Source of the DNA: Thermomonospora echinospora
GTDB lineage: Bacteria; Actinomycetota; Actinomycetes; Streptosporangiales; Streptosporangiaceae
DNA length: 64,000 nucleotides
Reading direction: 5' to 3'
NCBI RefSeq assembly: GCF_900108175.1
Contig: NZ_FNVO01000002.1
Location: forward strand, 1,051 to 65,050
Shown here piece by piece: positions 24,042-31,719 of the stretch. Position 1 is the first letter of the stretch, and the number at the start of each line of letters is the position of its first letter. A program made the translations under genes and the position numbers. Below the pieces are notes generated by a model that ran no database searches, was not told the DNA's origin, and saw nothing but the letters and a program-made list of their open reading frames with translations.

Positions 24042-24551
24042 TTAAGGGTGGCCGTAGGCCAGTGCTCGAATGGCGCCAAGGGCGTCACGTGCCCGCTTGG
24101 GCAGGTCGATGGTGGTGGCGTCGTCGACCAATCGCAGGTCCGAGATGAACGGCATCCGTACGATGCCGCCCACCCTGCCCTGCAGCAGGGAGAACCGTGC
24201 GGTGGCGTCGCGGGGTTCGGAGCCGGCTCCGTCGGCGACGATGACCAGGGCGGCGATGGGGGTGGCCGCCTGGTGCAAGGCGGTGACGGCGTTGGTGGCG
24301 TGCCGGGCGGCGGCCACGGTGTTACGGGTGACCACCGCCAGCGGCCGTCTCCGATCTCGCAGCGGCGGGTGGCCGGGGCCGAGCAGGTGCTCCAGGGAGC
24401 CCATGTCCCAAGCCGGATACATCAGCCTCGCGATGGTGGAGGTACCGGCCCCGCCGTGGGCGCCGGCCACCATCAGCTCCCGGGACGGGTGGTGACGCCG
24501 ACCGCCTGTGGGCAGGTGGTCGGCTGCTCGGTCGTGGAGTGGTGAGCGCAT
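24042..24551 (-). CDS. P-loop-like protein (DUF6668-type), first gene of the transfer cluster
   Basis: 169 aa. ELMVAGAHGGAGTSTIARLM at about residues 26-45 resembles the deviant Walker A of ParA/MinD proteins, but the usual Lys is missing (GGAGTST). Later strands (PLAVVTRNTVAAARHATNAV; AALVIVADGAGS) fit a ParA-like fold. Such proteins are frequent in actinobacterial transfer clusters. The ATG at 24551 has GGGGGA upstream. It is transcribed divergently from the DNA-binding gene at 24731. Confidence 0.65.
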   Translation of the reverse strand: MRSPLHDRAADHLPTGGRRHHPSRELMVAGAHGGAGTSTIARLMYPAWDMGSLEHLLGPGHPPLRDRRRPLAVVTRNTVAAARHATNAVTALHQAATPIAALVIVADGAGSEPRDATARFSLLQGRVGGIVRMPFISDLRLVDDATTIDLPKRARDALGAIRALAYGHP

Positions 24552-24730
24552 ATGAATCCCCCGATTCCACGCCACATGCGTTCGGTGAGTGGCGCGTTGG
24601 TTACCGTACGTGTCATTATGGCGGAGCGCAAGTAGTGCCAACGCACTTCGACCCGCATTCACTGAGCCGAACAGCGGCTACCGCAGCACCACCACGAACG
24701 CCAGAACACGCGATGGGAAGAGGGAGAACC
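24552..24730. promoter_or_regulatory. Divergent promoter region of transfer cluster and xis-like gene
   Basis: 179 bases between two divergent genes, somewhat richer in A and T than the flanks (TACCGTACGTGTCATTATGG near 24602). It must hold promoters for both directions. I cannot place -10/-35 boxes with confidence. Confidence 0.4.
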
Positions 24731-25081
24731 ATGACCACTTCAGGAAAAGACGCCACGCCGACACCACCCGAGCGGTCCAAGGTCGGCCGGGATCCGGACA
24801 TCCTCACCACCGAGGAACTGGCCACCAAGCTGGGCCTGTCCCCGCAGACCGTCCGCCGGATGGCCGCGGCCGGGCAGATCCCGGCGTTGAAGGCGGGCAA
24901 GAACTTCCGCTACTCCTGGAGCGCGGTCCTGGACGTGCTGCGGCAGCCCCACCCACAACCGGGGGCCACCGCCAATGACCAGAACCCTGACCAAGATCCC
25001 GTCCGTACGACCACACCGCCCACGGGTGCCGGCTACCGCGCCCAGCGCCAAGCCCGCGCCGGCGCCCAGCACGCCGACTGA
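24731..25081 (+). CDS. Excisionase-type (HTH_17/MerR-like) DNA-binding protein
   Basis: 116 aa. The helix-turn-helix ILTTEELATKLGLSPQTVRRMAAAGQIPALKAGKNFRYSWSAV (residues about 21-65, described here by its ends) is the excisionase/HTH_17 type that binds DNA as a small winged helix. The C-terminal 40 residues are Pro/Gln rich. The ATG at 24731 follows GGGAGAACC. It could control the divergent transfer operon or excision. Its end overlaps the Pro-rich frame that starts at 24975. Confidence 0.75.
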   Translation: MTTSGKDATPTPPERSKVGRDPDILTTEELATKLGLSPQTVRRMAAAGQIPALKAGKNFRYSWSAVLDVLRQPHPQPGATANDQNPDQDPVRTTTPPTGAGYRAQRQARAGAQHAD

Positions 25082-25493
25082 ACCCAACCCCGCCCCTCCC
25101 AAGCCCGCTCCCCCGCCACCCACTCCCAGCCAGGACACCGCGGCGGCCTCACCTCTCGGAGGCGAACGGGCTAGGCCCGACACCCCGCCCAGGGCCAAAG
25201 GGGCGTGCCCGCATGCGTCCACGGCTCGCCGCTTGGCCCCTGCCCGGCCACGGACCGTCCACGCACCGGTCGGCAGGGCGAGACCGCCGCAAGCTCCATC
25301 AGGGTGGAGCGCGATCGCCCTCGTGCTCAGGGCTACGGGAGGGCCGGGGCGCCACCTCCGCACCCCGGCGTCGGCCACTACCGCGCCCAGGGACAGAAGA
25401 CATGGCGCGGTCCGGTCTCCGGCACGCCGGCGTCTCCGCGCTCTGCCCACTCCACCCACTGAAGCGCCGCTTCATCTGCGGTCGGATCGGTGA
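24975..25493 (+). CDS. Pro/Ala/Arg-rich protein coupled to the cell-wall hydrolase gene
   Basis: 172 aa, no known domain. The N-terminal half is Pro/Ala rich (AKPAPAPSTPTEPNPAPPKP) and the C-terminal half Arg rich. Support comes from its stop overlapping the GTG of the transglycosylase gene (GTGA at 25490-25493) and from third-position GC richness. Against it, it overlaps the upstream DNA-binding gene by 107 bp and lacks a clear ribosome site at 24975. A later start is possible. Low confidence that the whole frame is translated. Confidence 0.4.
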   Translation: MTRTLTKIPSVRPHRPRVPATAPSAKPAPAPSTPTEPNPAPPKPAPPPPTPSQDTAAASPLGGERARPDTPPRAKGACPHASTARRLAPARPRTVHAPVGRARPPQAPSGWSAIALVLRATGGPGRHLRTPASATTAPRDRRHGAVRSPARRRLRALPTPPTEAPLHLRSDR

Positions 25494-26464
25494 GGGCCGC
25501 TGTGTGCGGCGCCGCCGCCCTGGTCGCGGCGCCGTTTCTGCTCATCGTGCTCGTGGCCGCCGGCCCCGACGCCCCGGCCGCAGACGGCCTCGCCGAGACA
25601 CCCACCGCGTCAGCCCGGCGGGACATCCCACCCGACTACCTGCGCTGGTACCTGGCCGCCGCCCGCACCTGCCCCGGCCTGTCGTGGAGCGTCCTGGCCG
25701 CCATCGGCAAGACCGAGTCCGACCACGGCCGCTCCACCCTGCCCGGGGTCCGCTCCGGCGAAAACCACGCCGGGGCCGGCGGCCCTATGCAGTTCCTCGC
25801 CGCCACCTGGAACGCCTACGGCGTCGACGCCAACGACGACGGCCGCGCCGACCGCTACCACCCGGCCGACGCCATCCACGGCGCCGCCCGCTACCTGTGC
25901 GCCCACCGCGCGGGCAAGGGCGGCAAGCGCCTGGAACGGGCGATCTGGCACTACAACCACTCCGAGGTCTACGTCCGCCGGGTCCTGGCCCAGGCCGCCG
26001 CGTACGCCCAGTCCGCCGCCAGCGGGCATGGCGTCCTCGCGGTCAAGGCCGCGCTCCGCTGGCTCGGCACCCCGTACTCCTGGGGAGGTGGCGGAACTCG
26101 CGGCCCCAGCTACGGCATCGCCCACGGCGCCCGCATCAAGGGCTTCGACTGCTCCGGCCTCACGCAGTACGCCTGGGCTCAAGCCGGAGTCCCCATCGAC
26201 CGAGTGGCCGCAGACCAGTACGACGACGGACCCCACATCCCCCGCCACCAACTCCAACCCGGCGACCTGCTGTTCTTCGCCCACAACCCCGCCAACCCCG
26301 CCACCATCCACCACGTCGCCCTCTACCTCGGCCAAGGCCGCATGATCCACGCACCCCACACCGGCGACGTCGTCCGCATCGCCCCCTTCGCAGGCGACCC
26401 CTACCGCCAACGCCAATACGCCGGCGCCACCCGCCCAGCCTCACGCCACACGACCGACCGCTAA
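25490..26464 (+). CDS. Lytic transglycosylase / NlpC-P60 peptidase fusion (conjugative cell-wall hydrolase)
   Basis: 324 aa. A hydrophobic N-terminus (VCGAAALVAAPFLLIVLVAA) anchors or exports it. Residues about 45-170 form an SLT-type transglycosylase (SWSVLAAIGKTESDHGRST, GPMQFLAATW, AIWHYNHSEVYV) with the catalytic Glu in KTESDHG. Residues about 180-310 are an NlpC/P60 peptidase with Cys in FDCSGLTQYAW and His in IHHVALYLGQGRMIHAP. Such enzymes open peptidoglycan for the transfer channel (VirB1-like). The GTG at 25490 overlaps the previous stop. Confidence 0.9.
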   Translation: MRAAVCGAAALVAAPFLLIVLVAAGPDAPAADGLAETPTASARRDIPPDYLRWYLAAARTCPGLSWSVLAAIGKTESDHGRSTLPGVRSGENHAGAGGPMQFLAATWNAYGVDANDDGRADRYHPADAIHGAARYLCAHRAGKGGKRLERAIWHYNHSEVYVRRVLAQAAAYAQSAASGHGVLAVKAALRWLGTPYSWGGGGTRGPSYGIAHGARIKGFDCSGLTQYAWAQAGVPIDRVAADQYDDGPHIPRHQLQPGDLLFFAHNPANPATIHHVALYLGQGRMIHAPHTGDVVRIAPFAGDPYRQRQYAGATRPASRHTTDR

Positions 26465-26754
26465 CCGGTAAGGAAAGGGCTCTTCTACAACGAGGCGGCA
26501 TCCCAACCGCACCGTCCGCCCCGCAGTCGCGACCAATGCGTCACCCAACCGTTTGCCGTGGCCCGCCAACTGCGCATTCCGGGGCTCATCGCAGTCCAGG
26601 CCAGGACTTCTGTCCCCGCGTCATCGACTCGCCACGCCCTGCAGAGCCGGCGCCCCAGGGCGATGCCCGATCCGTCAGGAAGGAAGCCTCACCCAGATGG
26701 CCGCCGCCGGTCGTCTCGCCCGCAGCAACGCCGAACCAAAGTGGAGGCATTCAC
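26465..26754. other. Intergenic region between cell-wall hydrolase and xis-like gene
   Basis: 290 bases. I see no coding frame with a ribosome site and no clear terminator. Confidence 0.35.
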
Positions 26755-26982
26755 ATGGAATCCCTGAAGCTCACCGAAGTGACCGAACTACCATCCGTGG
26801 TCGACATCGTGACCGCCGCCCGCGCGCTGGGCCTGTCCCGCACCTACGCCTACGAGCTCGCCAAGCGCGGCGAGTTCCCCTGCAAGGTCATCAGAATCGG
26901 CACCGGCTACCGGGTCCCGACGGCCCCCCTGCTGGACCTTCTCGGGCTCGCGACGCCCACCGGTCCTGCAAGGAAAGACTGA
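26755..26982 (+). CDS. Small excisionase-like DNA-binding protein
   Basis: 75 aa winged-helix protein: VVDIVTAARALGLSRTYAYE, then LAKRGEFPCKVIRIGTGYRV, the HTH_17/excisionase pattern of actinobacterial integrative elements. The ATG at 26755 has GTGGAGG upstream with good spacing. In such elements this gene normally lies directly before the tyrosine integrase gene. Here no integrase follows before the tRNA gene, 368 bp away. Confidence 0.75.
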   Translation: MESLKLTEVTELPSVVDIVTAARALGLSRTYAYELAKRGEFPCKVIRIGTGYRVPTAPLLDLLGLATPTGPARKD

Positions 26983-27350
26983 GCAGACCCTCGTCGGGGT
27001 CGGCGCCTGCTGGTGTCGGCCCCGACGACCGCCGGGACGGTCCAGACGTCTTGCCGGATGCCAATGACCATCCCAGGCAGAGACGAGCCATTTCAGCCGC
27101 CCGAGCGCGGTCAACGACCACGTGGGGGGCCGAAAGCCGTCCGGTGCTCAACTGGCTGGGCAACGCTTCGAGCGAGCTGAACCATGATCATCTATCGGCG
27201 TCCATGGCCGTCGGCGACCTTCCAGAGGCCGCCTGGAGGCCGGACGGTCCGCCAAGATCACGTCTGGTCCCACGGACGAAGCACGGACAAACGATCTCGA
27301 AAACACGAACCGCAGGCCGGGATCATAGCCCTGACCTGCGGTTTCTGCTG
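26983..27350. other. Gene-free region at the presumed right edge of the element
   Basis: 368 bases between the xis-like gene and tRNA-Glu. Open frames exist but show no recognisable integrase sequence and no ribosome site. The right end holds the tRNA terminator. The element/chromosome junction should lie here or at the tRNA 3' end. Confidence 0.4.
27308..27343 (-). terminator. Terminator downstream of tRNA-Glu
   Basis: Perfect 9-bp stem AACCGCAGG (27308-27316) / CCTGCGGTT (27335-27343). On the minus strand it is followed by CGTGTTTTCG. It lies 8 bases beyond the tRNA-Glu 3' end. Confidence 0.75.
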
Positions 27351-27423
27351 TACCCCCGAGCGGATTCGAACCGCCGTTACCGCCTTGAGAGGGCGGCGTC
27401 CTAGGCCACTAGACGACGGGGGC
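27351..27423 (-). tRNA. tRNA-Glu (CTC)
   Basis: Read on the minus strand, a full cloverleaf: acceptor GCCCCCG/CGGGGGT with a G-U closing pair, anticodon stem CCGCC/GGCGG with loop CTCTCAA giving anticodon CTC, and T-loop TTCGAAT. CCA is not encoded. Its 3' end points toward the conjugative element, the usual geometry of a tRNA attachment site. Confidence 0.97.
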
Positions 27424-27565
27424 CTGCCTTGCTTTTCGGCCTTTGCGGTTTCCCGCTTGGGCCTGGCCCAGCTTACCGGACCTTTGCTCTTTCCCCGAAT
27501 CGGCTCCGGAGAGCCGCTCAGAGGTCGGAGCGGCGGGTCGGGCCGATCGGAACCGGCTGACCCAG

Positions 27566-27637
27566 CTGGGGTACCAGGACTCGAACCTAGACTAACTGAA
27601 CCAGAATCAGTCGTGCTGCCGATTACACCATACCCCA
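27566..27637 (-). tRNA. tRNA-Gln (CTG)
   Basis: Minus-strand cloverleaf with acceptor TGGGGTA/TACCCCA, anticodon stem ACTGA/TCAGT with loop TTCTGGT giving anticodon CTG, and T-loop TTCGAGT. It lies 142 bp upstream of tRNA-Glu, same strand, probably co-transcribed. Confidence 0.97.
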
Positions 27638-27732
27638 GTGGCGTATCGGGGCTCCTGGAGCCCCGCTCGCGCCTCGATGAGCTTACCGGACCAGGAGGGC
27701 GGCTACCAAAACGATTCCCCGGTGCGGCCGGA

Positions 27733-28371
27733 TCATCCCGGGAGGGCGTCGCCGCCGAGGTGCTCGGCGCCCCACTCGACCAGCGGGCGGAGCCGGCGCC
27801 AGGACTTGCGGACCCGGCCGACGGCCTCGGGGGTGGCCAGCCAGGGCTCGTCGGCGGGCCAGCCGCGATGGGCGTACAGCGAGCGGTGGCGCAGCAGCTC
27901 CAGGCGGGGATGGTCGGGCGGAGTGCCGCGCGGGCGGGTCCGCAGGCGGTCACCGGCGATCTCGAAGCCGTCCGTGCGCAGCCGGCCGACGATGGACTCC
28001 AGCTCCTTGCCGGCGCGGTCGTCGTCCACGGCCGCACGGTAGCGCTTGAGCTGGTCGGGGCTGGGCGCGTACATGCCGCCGGCGACCATCAGGCCGTCGG
28101 CGTCGATCTGGCAGTAGAACCCGCCGCCCGCGTGGCCGCCCTGCTGGGTCTTGTAGGGCGACTTGTCCTTGCTGAAGCGGACGTCGCGGAACGGGCGGAA
28201 CATCCTGCCCGGGCCGAACTCCTCCTCCAGCTCGGCGAGCAGCGCGGCCATCGGCTCGCGCACGGCACGGTCGTAGACCTCCCGGTGCGCGCTCCAGTAG
28301 GACTTGGAGTTGTCGGCCTCCAGTCCCGCGTAGAACTCGAACGTCTCGTCGGTGAAACCGGCGAACGCCAT
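27733..28371 (-). CDS. DUF2461-family protein
   Basis: 212 aa. FTDETFEFYAGLEADNSKSY at the start, FRPFRDVRFSKDKSPYKTQQ in the middle and a C-terminal RKSWRRLRPLVEW match the widespread DUF2461 family (TIGR02453-like), of unknown biochemical role. The ATG at 28371 has GGGAGG nine bases upstream; the longer frame upstream is a shadow of the next gene. It is 74 bp downstream of the fumarylacetoacetate-hydrolase-family gene on the same strand. Confidence 0.88.
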   Translation of the reverse strand: MAFAGFTDETFEFYAGLEADNSKSYWSAHREVYDRAVREPMAALLAELEEEFGPGRMFRPFRDVRFSKDKSPYKTQQGGHAGGGFYCQIDADGLMVAGGMYAPSPDQLKRYRAAVDDDRAGKELESIVGRLRTDGFEIAGDRLRTRPRGTPPDHPRLELLRHRSLYAHRGWPADEPWLATPEAVGRVRKSWRRLRPLVEWGAEHLGGDALPG

Positions 28372-28445
28372 GACCGGCACCTCCCTCTCGTACGGCGCCC
28401 CACCCGGGTCACGATACGGGCGCCGTACGACAGAACGCGGCGGGA

Positions 28446-29210
28446 TCAGTCCCGCGCGACGACCCGGTTGGTGAGGGTGCCGACCGACTCGACGGTCACC
28501 GACACCTCGTCCCCGATCTCCAGCGGCCCCACCCCGGCCGGGGTGCCGGTCAGGATGATGTCGCCGGGCAGCAGGGTCATCACCTGGCTGACGTACTCGA
28601 TCAGCGCGGGGATGTCGTGCAGCAGCTGCGAGGTGCGCGCCGACTGGCGGACCTCCCCGTTCACCGTGGTGGTGATGGCCAGGTCGGCCGGGTCGGCGGC
28701 GGTCTCGATCCAGGGGCCCAGCGGGCAGAAGGTGTCGAAGCCCTTGGCCCGCGTCCACTGCCCGTCGCGCTGCTGCAGATCCCGGGCGGTGACGTCGTTG
28801 GCGCAGGTGTAGCCGAGGACCACCTCCGCCGCCCGGGCGGCCGGCACCTCCCGGCACATCCGGCCGATCACCACCGCCAGCTCGCCCTCGTAGTCCACCC
28901 GCTGCGTCAGCTTCTGCGGGTACGCCACGGCCTCCCCCGGGCCGATCACCGCGGTGGACGGCTTGGCAAAGATCACCGGCTCGGCGGGCGGCTCACCGCC
29001 CATCTCGCGGGCGTGCTCGGCGTAGTTCTTGCCGATCGCCACCACCTTGCTGGGCAGGATCGGCGCCAGCAGCCGTACGTCCTCAAGCGCGAACCGAGCA
29101 CCGGTCAGCTGCAGCTCCCCGAACGGGTGAGCGGCGATGGCGGCGACGGTGTCGCCCTCGACCACGCCGAAGGACATCTCGTCACCGGTGGAGAACCTCG
29201 CGATACGCAA
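28446..29210 (-). CDS. Fumarylacetoacetate hydrolase family protein
   Basis: 254 aa, typical of short FAH-family hydrolases/decarboxylases acting on diketo or oxo-diacids. Metal and active-site landmarks: KNYAEHAREMG, VDYEGELAVVIGR (metal-binding Glu), YTCANDVTARDLQ (Asp) and ILTGTPAGVGPLEIGD. Exact substrate cannot be read from sequence; neighbours give no pathway. Full length for the family. Confidence 0.9.
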   Translation of the reverse strand: MRIARFSTGDEMSFGVVEGDTVAAIAAHPFGELQLTGARFALEDVRLLAPILPSKVVAIGKNYAEHAREMGGEPPAEPVIFAKPSTAVIGPGEAVAYPQKLTQRVDYEGELAVVIGRMCREVPAARAAEVVLGYTCANDVTARDLQQRDGQWTRAKGFDTFCPLGPWIETAADPADLAITTTVNGEVRQSARTSQLLHDIPALIEYVSQVMTLLPGDIILTGTPAGVGPLEIGDEVSVTVESVGTLTNRVVARD

Positions 29211-29370
29211 CCTGTCGCCCCGTAGTCCAGAAGTGGGATACCAACACTTCGAAGCCTAGCCATCGGCTCTGACGGGACTCCGTGCGGTATCACCGGACCA
29301 CAGGTTGAGACGGGAGCGCCGGCCGGGACGTCCCCCGGCCGGATCCCACCCGAGGCCCGCTCCAGGCTCA

Positions 29371-30732
29371 CTACAGGCCGCACCCGCGGTCGTTGAGGCG
29401 GCAGCCCTTGGGCGCGGCCGGGGCGCCCTCCGCGCCGAACCGGACCTCCCAGGTGGCGCCCGGCGGGATCGCGGGGGCCCCGTCGAGGTTGCGGATCTCG
29501 ACGCGCTCACCGCCGCGCACCAGCTCGCCGCCCCAGACGTTCTTCACGTTGGCCCCGTGGGTCCGGAAGGTGAGCTTCCACTCCTTCATGGGCCTGTTCC
29601 CGCGGTTGGTGATGATCAGCAGTCCCTCGTAGTAGCCCGGGTCCCGCTGGACGAGCTGGTAGGTCAGGCCGTCGCCCTCCACCACCGGGCCGATGGGCTC
29701 GCGGGGCGGCGGGGCGGGGCTCGGCACACCCTGTCCCGGCGGTTGCCCGGTGCCCTGCTGCGGCGGGCCGCTGGGCGCCGGGGTCGTACCCGGACCGCTC
29801 GGCCCCGGCGTGGGAACGCCGGAACCACCGGGGCCGGGCGAGGCGGGTGCGCCACCGGAGGCGGTGGGATTGGGGGCCGTGGACCCGACGGCCCTGTCGT
29901 CGTCGTCCGGCATCAGGGCCAGCAGCAACGCGGCGCCGAGCACACCGGTGACCAGCAGCACGGCGGCCGCCACGAGCAGCGCCGTCCGCGGCCCACGCCG
30001 GGCGCGTCCGGCGGACGGCGGGCCGGGGAGACCGGCGGGCTGTCCAGACTGTCCAAACTGCCCAAGCTGTCCAGGCGGCGGGACCGGGCCGGCGGGCGTG
30101 CCGACCGGTGGGGTCGCGGCGTCCTGCGACGGGCCGCCCTGGGGGCCGCCGGGCGGCGGTCCCGGCTGCGGGCTCTCCTGCGGAACGTCCGGTCGCGCGG
30201 GCTTGGCGCCGGGCGGCACGGCGGCCGCGGCCAAGGGGCCGGCCGCGGCGGCGGCGAGCCCGGGATGCGGCGCGGTGGGCGCGTGCCTGCGGGACTCCTC
30301 CCGTCCGAACTGCTCGGTCCACTCCCCCGGCCCCTCGGCCTGGTGGCCGGCGGCGCCACCGGCCACGGCGGCGGCCCGGCCCTCCGGGCCGTCCGCTGGG
30401 TCCTCGGCCGAGGGGCTCTGCGGCGCGGTGGCGGCCGGTGGGCTCGGCGGAACGTCGTCGGCCGGCAGGCCCCCGGGGATGTCGTCGGCCGCGAGCGCCC
30501 GGACGTCCTCGGGATCGTCCATGGTCAGGTCCGTCGCGGTGGCGGGGGCGGCCGTCTGGCGCACCGGATCCGTGACGGTCTCGTCCAGCTCGTCACGGTC
30601 GTCGGGGAGCGGCCGGTCCACCAGCGTGGCCTCCGGCTCCGTGGCGTCCGCGGCGGACGGCCCGCCGGGAACGCGGAACTCCGCGGTCGTCTTGTGGTCG
30701 GGCGGGACGTAGCCCGGCTCGTCGGCGCTCAA
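29371..30732 (-). CDS. Membrane-anchored protein with C-terminal CBM2-like domain
   Basis: About 453 aa. A long acidic, then Pro/Ala/Gly-rich N-terminal half leads to one membrane helix (ALLVAAAVLLVTGVLGAALL), an extracellular Ser/Pro/Gly linker and a C-terminal domain of about 105 residues (EGLLIITNRGNRPMKEWKLT ... IPPGATWEVRFGAEG, Cys pair near the end). That domain has the fold signature of a bacterial cellulose-binding (CBM2) module. The TTG at 30732 is preferred for the GGAAGG site; GTG at 30747 is an alternative. Likely surface polysaccharide binding or a wall-anchored sensor; unproven. Confidence 0.65.
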   Translation of the reverse strand: MSADEPGYVPPDHKTTAEFRVPGGPSAADATEPEATLVDRPLPDDRDELDETVTDPVRQTAAPATATDLTMDDPEDVRALAADDIPGGLPADDVPPSPPAATAPQSPSAEDPADGPEGRAAAVAGGAAGHQAEGPGEWTEQFGREESRRHAPTAPHPGLAAAAAGPLAAAAVPPGAKPARPDVPQESPQPGPPPGGPQGGPSQDAATPPVGTPAGPVPPPGQLGQFGQSGQPAGLPGPPSAGRARRGPRTALLVAAAVLLVTGVLGAALLLALMPDDDDRAVGSTAPNPTASGGAPASPGPGGSGVPTPGPSGPGTTPAPSGPPQQGTGQPPGQGVPSPAPPPREPIGPVVEGDGLTYQLVQRDPGYYEGLLIITNRGNRPMKEWKLTFRTHGANVKNVWGGELVRGGERVEIRNLDGAPAIPPGATWEVRFGAEGAPAAPKGCRLNDRGCGL

Positions 30733-30833
30733 CTCGTCACCTTCCACACAGCCCTGGATGTCTGTGTGTTCCGACGACGGCGGCGTCCGACAGGTTCGGC
30801 CCCGCGGCCGATCCGCCCGGGGCCGGGCACGGT

Positions 30834-31298
30834 TTAGGGAACGGAATGGCCGCTCAGGGAGATGAGGGTGCCCGACCCGGTCGACGAGATGGAGATCGTC
30901 GCCCCCTTGCCGGGCCTCTCGACGGTGAAGTTGACGCTGGTGTCGGTGGCGTTCTTGGAGATCGACTGCCAGCCGCCCCGCTCGATGGCGTCGGAGTAGA
31001 AGGCGCCGACCTTCTCCACCGGATCGGGCGTGGTCAGCACGGTGGCCCCGGACACCCGGCTGACGACCGTGGACGGCCGGTAGATCGGGACGCCCTCCGG
31101 GACCGCCCGGGTGCTCCCGGGGCTCACCGGCGTCGTCACGGCTTCGGGGGTGGCCGTCGGCGCCGTCGCCTGGGCCTGGGGCGGCGATGTGAAGGACGGC
31201 GGCCGGGCGGACGGCTCGTTCTCGCCGCAGGCCGCCGCACCGCCGGTGAGAGCCAGCGCCACGACGGCATGGGACAGGACGTCTCTCCACCCGGTCAT
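30834..31298 (-). CDS. Putative lipoprotein
   Basis: 154 aa. Signal peptide DVLSHAVVALALTGGAAAC with a lipobox ending AAAC, then a Pro/Thr-rich linker and a C-terminal domain of about 90 residues (VPIYRPSTVVSRVSGATVLT ... ISISSTGSGTLISLSG). The N-terminal part of that domain suggests a small sensor-like or substrate-binding fold, but no family is recognised. The ATG at 31298 has GGGGAGG upstream. Confidence 0.7.
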   Translation of the reverse strand: MTGWRDVLSHAVVALALTGGAAACGENEPSARPPSFTSPPQAQATAPTATPEAVTTPVSPGSTRAVPEGVPIYRPSTVVSRVSGATVLTTPDPVEKVGAFYSDAIERGGWQSISKNATDTSVNFTVERPGKGATISISSTGSGTLISLSGHSVP

Positions 31299-31719
31299 GG
31301 GCTGCCTCCCCGCGGTCCCGCCCGGCTCCGGCGGCGCGGGTCGGCTCCCAGTGCCCGCCACGGTTCCCGGCGGACGACAGCCGAATTCCCACCGTCGTCC
31401 CAGGTCACACGTCCTCAACGGCAAAGACGGCCAAAGCCGCGGCGTGGCGGGCCGGGCCACGGTGGGCGAACGGGGCGCCGCGTAGCGTGGTGAGCCGATC
31501 AAGGACCTGCCGGGAACGGATCCCCCCGAGGAGGCCGCCGCCCCGCCCGTCGTGAAGATCGGCGTTCTGACGGCCCGAGCGGCGTGTCGCTCGGAGCCGC
31601 GCGCTCAAGGCGGTGGTCGGGCAGGTGATCGTTCGCCGTGCCGCGTACCGTGCGTGGTGAACCGATCAGAGATCGGCTCGCGGTCGAGTTCTGCTGAGGA
31701 GGCGATTGTCATTTCGGTC
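31299..31719. other. Intergenic region with a partial duplication of the monooxygenase-gene start
   Basis: About 420 bases between divergent genes. A stretch at 31475-31577 resembles 31636-31743, the region covering the upstream DNA, ribosome site and first codons of the next gene. Shared landmarks in order are CCGCGTA, GTGGTGA, CCGATCA, GAGGAGG and CGTGAAGATC. Otherwise no gene. Confidence 0.5.

Noticed and set aside
26983-27350. Integrase remnant next to tRNA-Glu
   Set aside because: Read in all frames; no tyrosine or serine recombinase motif (R...HxxR...Y or catalytic Ser region) seen.
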